A stretch of 64,000 nucleotides of DNA from Eggerthellaceae bacterium (GTDB lineage Bacteria > Actinomycetota > Coriobacteriia > Coriobacteriales > Eggerthellaceae), in NCBI GenBank assembly GCA_022791455.1, contig JAAVZC010000001.1, positions 186,001 to 250,000 of the forward strand, in the 5' to 3' direction. Positions 40,204 to 49,097 of the stretch are shown here, piece by piece; position 1 is the stretch's first letter; every line of letters begins with the position of its first letter. The notes under the pieces were generated by a model. It did not search any database. It saw only the letters and a program-made list of their open reading frames with translations, and had not been told where the DNA came from. Position numbers and translations under genes: made by a program.

Positions 40204-41172
40204 ATGTGTACAGGAGTACGTTTCACCGACACCGCCGGCCATCTGTTCTGGGGCCGCAATCTTGACTGGAATGAGGACTACGGGGAATTCCCCATCATCA
40301 TGCCCAAGGGCTATCAGCTGCACCAGCAGTTCCTGGGTACGCAGACCACGAAGTACGCCTGTATTGGCATGGGCATCGAATACGACGGCTACCCGCTGTA
40401 CTTCAACTGCGGAAACGAGGCGGGCTTGGCCGTGGGAGGCCTGAACTTCCCCGGTTATGCGCAGTTCGAGGAGGGGCCCATCGACGGCAAGACCAATGTG
40501 GCTGCCTTCGAAGTGCCCGCCTGGATTGCCGCGAACTTCTCCACGGTTGACGAAGCGGAAGCAGCCCTGAAGAACACCGCCATCGTTGCGAAGGCTCCTT
40601 CGCCCGAAATGGGCATCGGGATGCTGCACTGGATGATCGCGGATGCGAAACGCAGCATCGTCATCGAGTACAAGGCGGACGGCATGCACATTTACGACGA
40701 CACCGTGGATGTGCTGACCAATCAACCGCCCTTCGACTGGCACATGGAGAACCTGCGCAACTACATGTGCTGCAGCGGCAGCTGGCCGGGGGACATCCAA
40801 TGGCGCGGCGACACCCTGAAGCCCTTCGGCACGGGCGCCACCATGCGGGGCATCCCCGGCGACCCCTACTCCACCTCGCGCTTCGTGAAGGCGGCGTTTG
40901 TGAACACCTTCCATCCGCAAAAGGCCACTGAGGCCGAGAACGTAGCGCGCATGTTCCATACGCTCGGCAGCGTCTCGTTCACTGAAGGCATGGCCGCGAT
41001 GGCCGACGGCACCTTCGAGAAAACGCTGTTCTCGGACTGCTTCAGCGCGGCCACCGGCACCTACTACTACAACACCTACGACAGCCCGGCCATCAAGTGC
41101 GCCCGCCTGTCCGACTACGCCGACGCCCCCACGGACGCCCTCGTGAAGCCGGAGATGAAGATCTTCGCGTAG
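40204..41172 (+). CDS. Choloylglycine hydrolase family protein (bile salt hydrolase / penicillin V acylase)
   Basis: A 322-aa Ntn hydrolase. The start MCTGVRF exposes Cys2 as nucleophile after Met removal. Arg18 and Asp21 (GRNLDWNEDYGE), Asn81 (GGLNFPGY), the TNQPPFDWH asparagine and the Arg in STSRFVKAAF match the family catalytic set. Family members hydrolyse the amide of glycine- or taurine-conjugated bile acids, or penicillin V. The LNFPGYAQF loop suggests the bile salt hydrolase side, but this needs an assay. No signal peptide, so cytoplasmic. AGAAGGAG precedes the ATG. Confidence 0.88.
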   Translation: MCTGVRFTDTAGHLFWGRNLDWNEDYGEFPIIMPKGYQLHQQFLGTQTTKYACIGMGIEYDGYPLYFNCGNEAGLAVGGLNFPGYAQFEEGPIDGKTNVAAFEVPAWIAANFSTVDEAEAALKNTAIVAKAPSPEMGIGMLHWMIADAKRSIVIEYKADGMHIYDDTVDVLTNQPPFDWHMENLRNYMCCSGSWPGDIQWRGDTLKPFGTGATMRGIPGDPYSTSRFVKAAFVNTFHPQKATEAENVARMFHTLGSVSFTEGMAAMADGTFEKTLFSDCFSAATGTYYYNTYDSPAIKCARLSDYADAPTDALVKPEMKIFA

Positions 41173-41712
41173 GAGCCGACCGAAATTCGAATCAACCAGG
41201 AGGCTTCACGTTGCATGAGTCTCCCCGAGGACCGAAAACCCCGCCTCGTCCACCTGAGCTGAAGGCATACGGTGGATGAGGCGGAGTTCTTGATCCCGGA
41301 AGCGTTGCCTTGCGAGCATCGGGGATCAAAACAGCGGCCTTGTCCACGAAAAACAACGTTCTGCCGTGGATGAGGCGGGGTTTTCGGTCCTCGCGAGGGC
41401 AATGCTCGGGCGCCCAGGACCAAGAATGCCGTCGATCCCCACGAAGCTGTGGCTAACTTTGGGGCTTGACGGGGTTTTCGATCCCGAGTAGGGCAACTTG
41501 CGCGCATTGGGGATCAAGAATGCGGCCGTCCCCCACAACGCCGTGGGGGACGAGGGGGTTTGGGTCCCCGGAGGTCGCCGCCCGTGGGGATCGACGGGGT
41601 TTTCGGTCCCGGGGCCTCCCATAAAGGTTCGATATGGCACTCCGGCCTCTCCTTCTGCTGTCATCCTGAGCGGAGGCGAAGCCGGAGTCGAAGGATCTTC
41701 GCGGCCCGGAGG
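41173..41712. repeat. Non-coding array of GGGGTTTTCGGTCC palindromic units
   Basis: This 540-bp gap has no gene. GGGGTTTTCGGTCC-like motifs occur inverted at 41229-41242 and direct at 41377-41390, 41471-41485, 41554-41569 and 41596-41610. GTGGATGAGGCGG occurs at 41272 and 41366, and GGGGATCAA at 41320 and 41509. Units are unequal and diverged, and alternate in orientation. A single related motif lies at 47450-47465. A TCATCCTGAG copy ends the region. Confidence 0.7.
41659..41700 (+). repeat. TCATCCTGAG dispersed repeat
   Basis: TGTCATCCTGAGCGGAGGCG...GGAGTCGAAGGATCTTC, 13 bp from the NrfD stop of module 3. Confidence 0.85.
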
Positions 41713-42936
41713 TTACTCCTGGTCCTGAGGCTTCAAGGGCAGGAACTTGAGGCCCAGGAAGAAGACCAGGAAGCCGAGGGCGACCACACCCAGGGTAACG
41801 CCGAACTCCAGGGGCGTCGGCCAGTAGACCATGCCCTGGTAGGCCTGGAGGACGCCGTTTTCGGCGCCGGTGATGGCCATGGGGTTGTTGACCCAGGCCA
41901 TGTCGATGTTGGGGACCTGGAAGCCGCCCACCAAGAGCTGCACGCGCTTGCAGAAGATGGCGGCGATGGCGAGCAGGGAGGCCACCACCAGCAAGGGGTT
42001 CGTGCGCAGGCCGGGCACCAGGCAGATGACGGCGGCGACGATGCAGCCGATCACCTCGACCCAGAAGAACGGGGCCAGCGGGCCGGAGACCAGCATGTCC
42101 ACCACGGCCAGGTCGGAGCCGGCCGGGAAGGCCTCGGTGAGCAGGTCGCAGCCGAAGAAGTAGAGGTCAACCAGCAGGAACACCGCGAGCAGCTTCGCAA
42201 GCTTGACGAGGTAGGCCTGGTCGAGCTTCAGGTAGCCGGCGGCGCGCAGGGCGATGACGGTGGCCATAACGAGGCCGGTGCCGCAGACGAGGGCGGAGGA
42301 GACGAACCAGGGGGCCAGCAGGGCGGTGTACCACATCTCGTGGGACTGCTGCAGGCCGAAGATCCACGCGGTCACGGAGTGGACCATGACGGCGCACACG
42401 AGCGCGACGACCGAGATTACGCGCAGCGCCACGTGGCTGACCTTGCCCTTCTCGGCCTGAACCTGGGCCCAGAGGTACACGCAGGAGAGGATGAGGTAGG
42501 TGCCGAGCACGATGATGTCCCACATGAGCGGGCTGCCGAGGTTCGAGTAGACGAACAGCTCCCAGACCCGGAAGGGCTGCCCGAGGTCGACGACCACCAG
42601 GCCGATGGCCGCGACGGTCGCCGCGATGGAGGTCATGACGGCCACCTTGGAGATGCCGCCGAAGCCCTGGATGCCGAACGCCTTCGGCACCGACGAGATG
42701 ATGAGGCCGCCGGCGGACAAACCGACGAAGAACATGAAGCCCGTGATGTACAGGCCCCACGAGTCCAGGTTGCGCATGGCCGTCTGCACCATGCCGCCCG
42801 AGAGCTGCATGGCCCACAGGACGATGCCGATGATGGCCACCACCGCGCTCACGACGATCGCGATGTTCAGCCCCGCGCCGCCCTTCTTGACCGGCGGGGC
42901 CGCGACGGCCTTCGCCGCCGAAACGTTTTCAGTCAT
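41713..42936 (-). CDS. NrfD-like membrane subunit, module 3 (407 aa)
   Basis: About ten helices. Blocks GLYITGFMFFVGLSAGGLII and VQLLVGGFQVPNID match the module 2 NrfD nearly residue by residue, so the genes are recent paralogs. It is expected to feed menaquinol electrons to the 43056 ferredoxin. Its start is separated from that ferredoxin by 119 bp holding a dispersed repeat, unlike the 12-bp gap in module 2. Codon third positions are almost all G or C, more so than in the catalytic gene of the same operon. Confidence 0.9.
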   Translation of the reverse strand: MTENVSAAKAVAAPPVKKGGAGLNIAIVVSAVVAIIGIVLWAMQLSGGMVQTAMRNLDSWGLYITGFMFFVGLSAGGLIISSVPKAFGIQGFGGISKVAVMTSIAATVAAIGLVVVDLGQPFRVWELFVYSNLGSPLMWDIIVLGTYLILSCVYLWAQVQAEKGKVSHVALRVISVVALVCAVMVHSVTAWIFGLQQSHEMWYTALLAPWFVSSALVCGTGLVMATVIALRAAGYLKLDQAYLVKLAKLLAVFLLVDLYFFGCDLLTEAFPAGSDLAVVDMLVSGPLAPFFWVEVIGCIVAAVICLVPGLRTNPLLVVASLLAIAAIFCKRVQLLVGGFQVPNIDMAWVNNPMAITGAENGVLQAYQGMVYWPTPLEFGVTLGVVALGFLVFFLGLKFLPLKPQDQE

Positions 42937-43012
42937 AGGAGTTTCTCCTTAAAGATCGAGGTTTTCCCTCGCCACCCCGAGCGCGAGCGAGGCCCGTTCC
43001 CAGTCGCGGGCG

Positions 43013-43043
43013 GAAGATCCTTCGCTCCGCTCAGGATGACAAC
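43013..43043 (-). repeat. TCATCCTGAG repeat inside the module 3 operon
   Basis: GAAGATCCTTCGCTCCGCTC followed by AGGATGACAAC, between the ferredoxin and NrfD genes. Confidence 0.85.
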
Positions 43044-43055
43044 GGGGCAGAGAGG

Positions 43056-43679
43056 TTACACCAGGTAGTACACCGAGGGCTTTGTGCCCATCTCCTCCAG
43101 GAGCAGCTGGTAGCTGCGGCCCTCGATGGCGCGGCTCACCGCGGACTCCGGGTCGTCCAGGTCTCCCCAATAGCGGGCGCGCTCGGGGCAGAGGTGCATG
43201 CACGCAGGCTCTTCCCCCTGGGAGGTGCGCTGGTAGCAGAAGGTGCACTTCTCCACCGTGTGCTTTTGATGCTCGGGCGCGTCGCTGTCGCCCACAGCGA
43301 AGTCGTAGTAGGCGGCCGGTTCTTCCCAGTTGAAGGAGCGCACGCCGTTGTAGGGGCAGGCGCTCATGCACATGCGGCAGCCGATGCACTTGTCGGCGTC
43401 CTGGCGCACGATGCCGGTATCCGGGTCCTTGTAGGTGGCGCCCACCGGGCACACCTTCACACACGCGGGGTTCTCGCAATGTTGGCAGGCGACGGGGGTG
43501 AACTCCAGCATTCCCTGGGGCCATGCGGTCCTCGCGCTGTCGATTGTGTAGCCGTCGTTGGTCATGACGCGGTTCCACCACATGTTTTTCGGCAGGTTGT
43601 TCGCCATCTTGCAGGCCACCGAGCACGTGTGGCAGCCGATGCACCTGTTGAGGTCGATGGCCATTCCGTATCGGGTCAT
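43056..43679 (-). CDS. DmsB-like 4Fe-4S subunit, module 3
   Basis: A 207-aa ferredoxin with groups CIGCHTCSVAC (~13), CQHCENPACVKVC (~68), CIGCRMCMSAC (~98) and CTFC...CMHLC (~140-160). It ends GTKPSVYYLV, as does the module 2 subunit. The RBS GAGGTG precedes the ATG, which is 3 bp after the catalytic stop. Confidence 0.92.
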   Translation of the reverse strand: MTRYGMAIDLNRCIGCHTCSVACKMANNLPKNMWWNRVMTNDGYTIDSARTAWPQGMLEFTPVACQHCENPACVKVCPVGATYKDPDTGIVRQDADKCIGCRMCMSACPYNGVRSFNWEEPAAYYDFAVGDSDAPEHQKHTVEKCTFCYQRTSQGEEPACMHLCPERARYWGDLDDPESAVSRAIEGRSYQLLLEEMGTKPSVYYLV

Positions 43680-43682
43680 CGC

Positions 43683-46226
43683 CTACACCTCCTCGTATTT
43701 CTCGACTTCGCAGAGGCAGTCGAAGTAGTTGTCGTTGCAGTCGAACGGGTCGCACGCCCGCGACGTCAGATCCTGGTAGTGGCCGGCGATGAACTGGTCC
43801 GCCTGCCAGCCGTGGGGCAGGTTCACCATGCCGGGGCGCAGCGAGTTGTCGATGCACAGCTGTACCGCCACGAACCCACGGTCGTTGTAGACCTTCACGA
43901 TATCGCCGTGTTGAAGACCACGGGCCTCGGCGTCGACCTGGTTCATGTGGAGGTCGGGACCGTTCTGCAGCTCCAGGAGCCACGGGTTGTAGCCGGTGGT
44001 GGTGTGGGTGCGGTAGCGGCTGTGGGCGGTGAGGAATATCAGCGGGTACTTCTCCGCCAGGGGGTTCTTCTCGAACCCGCCCACCGTCTCGGGCCACGCC
44101 TCCGCCGGCGGCTGGAAGAAGGGGAGGCGCTTGTCGTCGACGTTGATCTTCTCGCCGTAATCATGAAGCTGATCAGGCGCTTCAAGGTAGAGGGCGATGC
44201 GGTAATCCTGGGTAAGGAAGTACTGGTCGTAATACCCGTCCTCCAGGGTACGGATAGTTTTCTCCTTAACGAGCCGGTCGCGTGTCACGGGTTCGCCATT
44301 GACATCGACGGGGGCGCCGCCGGAAATTCCGTTGATGGCGGTTTGGTAAATCTCAGCTGTGACCTCTTCTTCCGTTTTCTGATAGAACGGGTCGAGGCCA
44401 AAGCGGAGCGCGAGCGCCTTCGCGATATCGAAGTCCGTCCGATGTTCGAAGCTTGGTTCCACGCATTTCTCGCCGAAGGGAGTGTAGGGCGTGAACATTG
44501 CGACGCCGGCATCTTCTTCCTCGAGCCATTGCGCGGCCGGTAGAACAAGGTCGGAGTACATGGCAGTTTCGGTCATGATGGGGTCGACAGTAATGGTGAA
44601 CTCCACCTTTTCCCAGGCCTTCAGCATGGCTTGACGATCGGGCACGTTCGAGAGCGGATTGCCTGCAACAACGAGAATGCTCTTGATGGGGGCGTCCTCC
44701 CCGTTGTAGGTGCCCGTCTCCATGATGTCCGGGAACTTCAGAGAAGAGTAAGTCGGGCCGGGCTTAGAGTCGGGCGGCACCACGTACTGATCGTAGGAAA
44801 TGGGAATCCACGGAAGGCTTGTCGTGACTCCAGCGTGGGAAATCCCCGCTCCTGGCTTTAGGAAGTTGCCGGTAATGGCAGCGCAGGTTGCGGCCACCAT
44901 GTACGCAGAATGGGAATAAACCGTGTGACCAAGTCCGTTCGAGATGTTGAAAACGGTCGGCCCGTCGGCCATCGCCTCCGCCAGTTCGATAATCTGCTGT
45001 TCGCTCACATCGCACAGTTCGGCCGCGCGCTCCAGGGGCCACTCCGACGCACGGGCTTGAAGCAGGCTCAGGGCTGTGGTGCAGCTCACTGGCTGACCGT
45101 CGACCTCGACAGTAAATGTTCCCGTAAAGGCGGGGTCGGTGGCTTCGTGAACCAGCACGGCCTTGTTCTGGGCGTTGTCCCAGACATAGGCGGGATCGTC
45201 GGTGAACATCACTCCGGTCGTGCGGTTCGAGAGGCCCGTCGGCGTAGGGGTGGTGCCGTAGTCGCTGCTTCGGAGGTACTTCCCGTCAGTGGATTTGACC
45301 AGGAAGGGCGCCGTGGTGCTCTTCGCCAAGAACTCCCAGTCCACCCTGTCGTTCTCGATAAGGTAATTGATCACCGCCAGCCCGAGTGCGGAGTCCGTCG
45401 CCGGCCTGATCCTCAGCTGCTTCTGGGATTTTGCGGACGTTGCCGTGATGCGGGGATCAATGAGGGTCAGCGTTGCCCCGCGGTCGCGCGCCTCCTGCAT
45501 ATAGCGAAACTCGTGGGGGCTCGTTTCTGCCGGGTTGGCGCCCCAGATAATAATGTTACGCGCGTTCTGGGCAACGGAAGGACCGTCGCATCCAGAGGCG
45601 TAGGATCCGCCAAGATACTGGCCCAAAGTGAACATCATGGCCTGATCGGCCCCGGCCAGGAAGTTCGAGATCCCCAGAATAGTGCACAGTTTCGGCCATG
45701 ATCCGTAGTGGCCGTTAAGCACCACGGCGGTGCCGTAAATCGACCAGCGCACGATCGATTTGCCGCCGTACTCCTCAATGTAGCCCTTCCATTTGTCCGC
45801 AATCTCGTCTAGCGCGTCGTCCCAGGAAATGCGCTCCCACTCGCCCCCTCCTCGGGGCGTTCCCTCAACGCGCCGCAGCGGGTACTTCACTCGTCGCTCG
45901 TTGTAGAGGGTCTCCATCATGCTCATGCCGCGCAGGCAGCCTTTGCTGCGTCCCTTGTCAACGGGATCGGCATCGGCGTGGATGTGCGGGGTCATCGCGA
46001 CGACTTTCCCTTCGCGAACCCGAACGTCCCAATGGCACATTTTTGCTCCGCAGTTTCCGCGGCAAAATGTGATCTTCGTCTCCTCTTGCACTGCCTGCGG
46101 CGATTCCTCCGCAGTCGCCAGTTCGTTGAGGCTGATCGACGTTGCGCCGAGTGCGCCACCCGTGAGCGCGACTGCCTCTAGGAACTTGCGACGCGAAATC
46201 ATCGAGCTTCGTTGCTTGCTCCCCAT
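43683..46226 (-). CDS. Tat-exported molybdopterin oxidoreductase, module 3
   Basis: An 847-aa catalytic subunit. Tat signal MISRRKFLEAVALTGGALGA, cluster motif CRGNCGAKMCHW with distal SKGCLRG, then GGEWERISWDDALDEIADKW. The Mo-ligand region GANPAETSPHEFRYM keeps the PAET of DmsA but has no serine at the expected place. RBS GGAGGAG. Codon use looks uneven: roughly the first 80 percent (46226 to ~44160) has more A/T third positions than the last part and the downstream genes, which suggests a recombined origin. Upstream lies a LysR gene on the same strand. Confidence 0.9.
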   Translation of the reverse strand: MGSKQRSSMISRRKFLEAVALTGGALGATSISLNELATAEESPQAVQEETKITFCRGNCGAKMCHWDVRVREGKVVAMTPHIHADADPVDKGRSKGCLRGMSMMETLYNERRVKYPLRRVEGTPRGGGEWERISWDDALDEIADKWKGYIEEYGGKSIVRWSIYGTAVVLNGHYGSWPKLCTILGISNFLAGADQAMMFTLGQYLGGSYASGCDGPSVAQNARNIIIWGANPAETSPHEFRYMQEARDRGATLTLIDPRITATSAKSQKQLRIRPATDSALGLAVINYLIENDRVDWEFLAKSTTAPFLVKSTDGKYLRSSDYGTTPTPTGLSNRTTGVMFTDDPAYVWDNAQNKAVLVHEATDPAFTGTFTVEVDGQPVSCTTALSLLQARASEWPLERAAELCDVSEQQIIELAEAMADGPTVFNISNGLGHTVYSHSAYMVAATCAAITGNFLKPGAGISHAGVTTSLPWIPISYDQYVVPPDSKPGPTYSSLKFPDIMETGTYNGEDAPIKSILVVAGNPLSNVPDRQAMLKAWEKVEFTITVDPIMTETAMYSDLVLPAAQWLEEEDAGVAMFTPYTPFGEKCVEPSFEHRTDFDIAKALALRFGLDPFYQKTEEEVTAEIYQTAINGISGGAPVDVNGEPVTRDRLVKEKTIRTLEDGYYDQYFLTQDYRIALYLEAPDQLHDYGEKINVDDKRLPFFQPPAEAWPETVGGFEKNPLAEKYPLIFLTAHSRYRTHTTTGYNPWLLELQNGPDLHMNQVDAEARGLQHGDIVKVYNDRGFVAVQLCIDNSLRPGMVNLPHGWQADQFIAGHYQDLTSRACDPFDCNDNYFDCLCEVEKYEEV

Positions 46227-46431
46227 TGCTCCTCCTTCTTTGTCGGCAGATCCTTTGGTTGGGCGTATGGGCCCGACCTGCGGCAGAGTCTAGAGGCGTA
46301 TCGCCCAAAGGTTGGCGCTCGGGGCTATGCGCTTTGTCGGATGAGCTATTGGGATTTGGATCCAGGCTATAGGGAATGCGAATGCTGCCTGGTTAGGCAA
46401 GCCGCGGCGAAAACCTCTTGGCGCATGAAAG

Positions 46432-47337
46432 CTAATTGCGCTCTACGGACTCCAGAAAACGCAGGAACAGCTTCAGCGCGGGGTTGTGATTGTTGGGCAG
46501 GCAGGCTGCGAAGGTCTTGCTCCAAGCATCGGGTTCGTCCAGCAGGCGGAAGCACCTTCCGGGAACTTGGCAGGCGGGAAGGGATGCCACCGTCTCGTCC
46601 TTGAGAATGATCTCGTCGGGGCGGAAGGCGAAGAAGAAGCCCGTGCCCGGCTGGCTGATGGTGCGCGTGGAATAGGTGAGGCCGTGATCGTCCAGCATTT
46701 CCATAACGCCCCTAGCCAGAAGCCCGCTATTGATGTCCATGGGGAACATATAGCCGTTCAAATCGTCCCAGTGTACCTCGCTTTTTTGAGCAAGCGGGTC
46801 CGCTTCGTCTATCCAAACCCCAAGCCTGTTGGGCGAGTAGGAAGGGATCTCGTGGAACAGAACGCCCGCATCGATATCGCGCTGCTGCTGGGTCACGCTG
46901 ATGACCACCAGGTCCGTTGCCCCTTGGACAAGTTCTTCGTGGGCGGAGTCGAAGGTGCTACGCTGCTCGGTTACGGTAACTTCGGGGTGCTTGTTTTGGA
47001 ACATGACCAGCAGTCTTCCAAATGAAGCTCCAGAGCAGTTGTAGGACGAAACTGTCGAGACGGTAAGGCGCAATCCGTTGCGATGAAGCTCCTTGGCATG
47101 GGCGATAGCTGCGTTCAGCTTATCCAGGATCGCCGTCGCTTCGTCAAGGAAATAATATCCGGCCGGCGTAAGCTGAAGCGGGGTTCCGCGCTCGACTAGG
47201 GTGCAGTCGAGTTCTTTCTCAAGTGCGGCTATATGGTTGCTCAGTGTGGGCTGGGAAATATGTAGGCGCTGGGCGGCTTTCGAGAAGTTCATGTATTGTG
47301 CGAACACAACAAACTCTTCCATTCGGCTGGTTTCCAC
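46432..47337 (-). CDS. LysR-family regulator next to module 3
   Basis: GTG 47337 follows AGAGGGGG; an upstream TTG frame has no RBS. The 301-aa protein starts with the HTH (EEFVVFAQYMNFSKAAQRLH, ISQPTLSNHIAALEKELDC). It is similar to the LysR of module 2 in the HTH, less so in the ligand domain. The arrangement LysR then tandem catalytic gene is the same in both modules, so regulator and module were probably duplicated together. Confidence 0.9.
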   Translation of the reverse strand: METSRMEEFVVFAQYMNFSKAAQRLHISQPTLSNHIAALEKELDCTLVERGTPLQLTPAGYYFLDEATAILDKLNAAIAHAKELHRNGLRLTVSTVSSYNCSGASFGRLLVMFQNKHPEVTVTEQRSTFDSAHEELVQGATDLVVISVTQQQRDIDAGVLFHEIPSYSPNRLGVWIDEADPLAQKSEVHWDDLNGYMFPMDINSGLLARGVMEMLDDHGLTYSTRTISQPGTGFFFAFRPDEIILKDETVASLPACQVPGRCFRLLDEPDAWSKTFAACLPNNHNPALKLFLRFLESVERN

Positions 47338-47384
47338 GGCATCCCCCTCTGTAGCCAATCGGACCAACGCTTTCGCGTGCAGCC

Positions 47385-47390
47385 ATTATA
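47385..47390 (-). promoter_or_regulatory. -10 box of the module 3 LysR gene
   Basis: TATAAT on the minus strand, 47 bp before the GTG start. No clear -35. Confidence 0.45.
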
Positions 47391-47518
47391 AGGGTCACCG
47401 CCCCTTCTTCACTTGAAGCGCACATGGCGGAGAAGGGCTAGGCGGCGTTTTCGGTCCCCGGGCAGTGGCGTAGGGGGTTGGGGGTCGATCGGCTTGGCTC
47501 CTGTGCCTCAATGGCTGC

Positions 47519-48898
47519 CTACCGTAAGAACAGCTTCATGAGGACTTCGGCGGGTTTGCTGTAAGGCTGGTAGCGCAGGGGCAGGTCCAGCCAGGTTTTC
47601 TTGTTTACGATGGACTTCATGTGGCTGAAGGTGTCGAAGCCCACTTTGCCGTGATAGGCGCCCATGCCACTTTCCCCGAAACCGCCGAAGCCCATTTCGC
47701 TGGTGGCCAGGTGAATCACCACGTCGTTGATGCAACCGCCGCCGAATTGAGCGCGGGCCATGACGTCTTTCGCCTTCTGCGCATCGGAGGAGAACAGATA
47801 AAATGCCAGCGGCGAGGGCTTCTTCGCCAGGCGCGCCAGCTCTGCCTCCAGGTCGGTGTAGCCGATGATGGGCATGAGCGGGCCGAAGATCTCCTCGGCC
47901 ATGATGGCGTCGTCGAAGTCCACATGATCCAGCACGGTGGGGGCAATTTGCAGCGTCTCGCGATTGCCGTAGCCGCCCATGACCACCTTGTCCTGATCGA
48001 TGAGCCCCATCAGGCGATCGTAATGCTTTTCGTTCACGATGCGTCCCCAGTTGGGGTTCTCCAGCGGCTCGGCGCCGAACTGGCGGTTTACCTCCCGCAC
48101 CACGGCGGCGATGAACGGACCCTTCACCTTTTCGTGCACCAGAATGTAGTCCGGCGCCACGCAGGTTTGGCCGCAGTTCAGGAATTTCCCGAACACGATG
48201 CGCCGTGCCGCCAGCGGGATGGCGGCGGTTTCGTCCACGATGCAGGGGCTCTTGCCGCCCAGCTCAAGCGTGGCCGGGGTGAGCCGCTCGGCGCAATGGC
48301 GCAGCACCACCTTGCCCACCGTGGTGGAGCCGGTGAAGAATACGTAGTCGAAAGGCTGGTCAAGCAGCGAGGTGTTCTCGGCGCGGCCGCCGGTGACCAC
48401 CGCTACATACTCTGGCGGGAAGCAGTCGGCCACCATCTCCTGGATGAGAGCGCTGGTGGCGGGGGAGTAGTCGCTCGGCTTCAGGACCACGGTGTTGCCG
48501 GCTGCCAGCGCATCGATGAGCGGGTCGACCGTCAGCAGGAAGGGGTAGTTCCACGGGCTCATCACCAGCACGGTGCCTTGGGGGGAGGGCTGCACGTAGC
48601 TGTGCGCGGGGAACTGGGCGAGCGGTGTGGGCACGCGGCGCGGTCGGGCGAAGGAGGCGGTGTGGCGCAGCATATAGGAGAGCTCGCTTTTCGCCAGGCC
48701 GATTTCGCACATGTAGGATTCGAAGGGGCTTTTGCCCAGATCGGCTGCAAGCGCCTCTTCGATTCGGTCCTCGTTGGCGTTTATCCAGTCTTGAAGAAGG
48801 GAAAGCGCTCCCAGGCGCACGGCGATGTCTTGCGTGGCTCCGCTCAGGAAGAACGCACGCTGCTTCTCTACCATGGCGGCAATGATTTCCGGCTTCAT
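47519..48898 (-). CDS. Aldehyde dehydrogenase (ALDH3-like, NAD(P)-dependent)
   Basis: ATG 48898 is preceded by TGGAGGG; the longer frame is non-coding. The 459-aa length fits the compact class 3 group. Motifs: MSPWNYPFLLTVDPLIDALA, NTVVLKPSDYSPATS, the Rossmann loop FTGSTTVGK, LELGGKSPCIV with the base Glu, and the catalytic Cys in CGQTCVAPDY. It oxidises fatty or aromatic aldehydes to acids with NAD(P)+ in the cytoplasm. The C-terminus (LRYQPYSKPAEVLMKLFLR) is amphipathic and may touch the membrane. Single gene, divergent from the GGDEF gene. Confidence 0.92.
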   Translation of the reverse strand: MKPEIIAAMVEKQRAFFLSGATQDIAVRLGALSLLQDWINANEDRIEEALAADLGKSPFESYMCEIGLAKSELSYMLRHTASFARPRRVPTPLAQFPAHSYVQPSPQGTVLVMSPWNYPFLLTVDPLIDALAAGNTVVLKPSDYSPATSALIQEMVADCFPPEYVAVVTGGRAENTSLLDQPFDYVFFTGSTTVGKVVLRHCAERLTPATLELGGKSPCIVDETAAIPLAARRIVFGKFLNCGQTCVAPDYILVHEKVKGPFIAAVVREVNRQFGAEPLENPNWGRIVNEKHYDRLMGLIDQDKVVMGGYGNRETLQIAPTVLDHVDFDDAIMAEEIFGPLMPIIGYTDLEAELARLAKKPSPLAFYLFSSDAQKAKDVMARAQFGGGCINDVVIHLATSEMGFGGFGESGMGAYHGKVGFDTFSHMKSIVNKKTWLDLPLRYQPYSKPAEVLMKLFLR

Positions 48899-49097
48899 CG
48901 CACCCTCCACTTCTGTTGGCTGGCCCTGTCTGCGACAAAAAACAAGCATAGCGTTTTTGAGGCTTGGCGGCGTCGGTGATTTCCAAACGTTGAATTCTGC
49001 GAATGGAGACGTCTGGCTGGTGGTATCATTCCATGGCATTGAACAGGCCATTTGCGGTTGGGTGCAAGTGGTCGGCGCGGGAAAGCGGGTTTGTGCC

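Noticed and set aside
41215-41625. Possible CRISPR array
   Set aside because: Motifs are irregularly spaced (42 to ~135 bp), occur in both orientations and differ in length. No cas genes are present.
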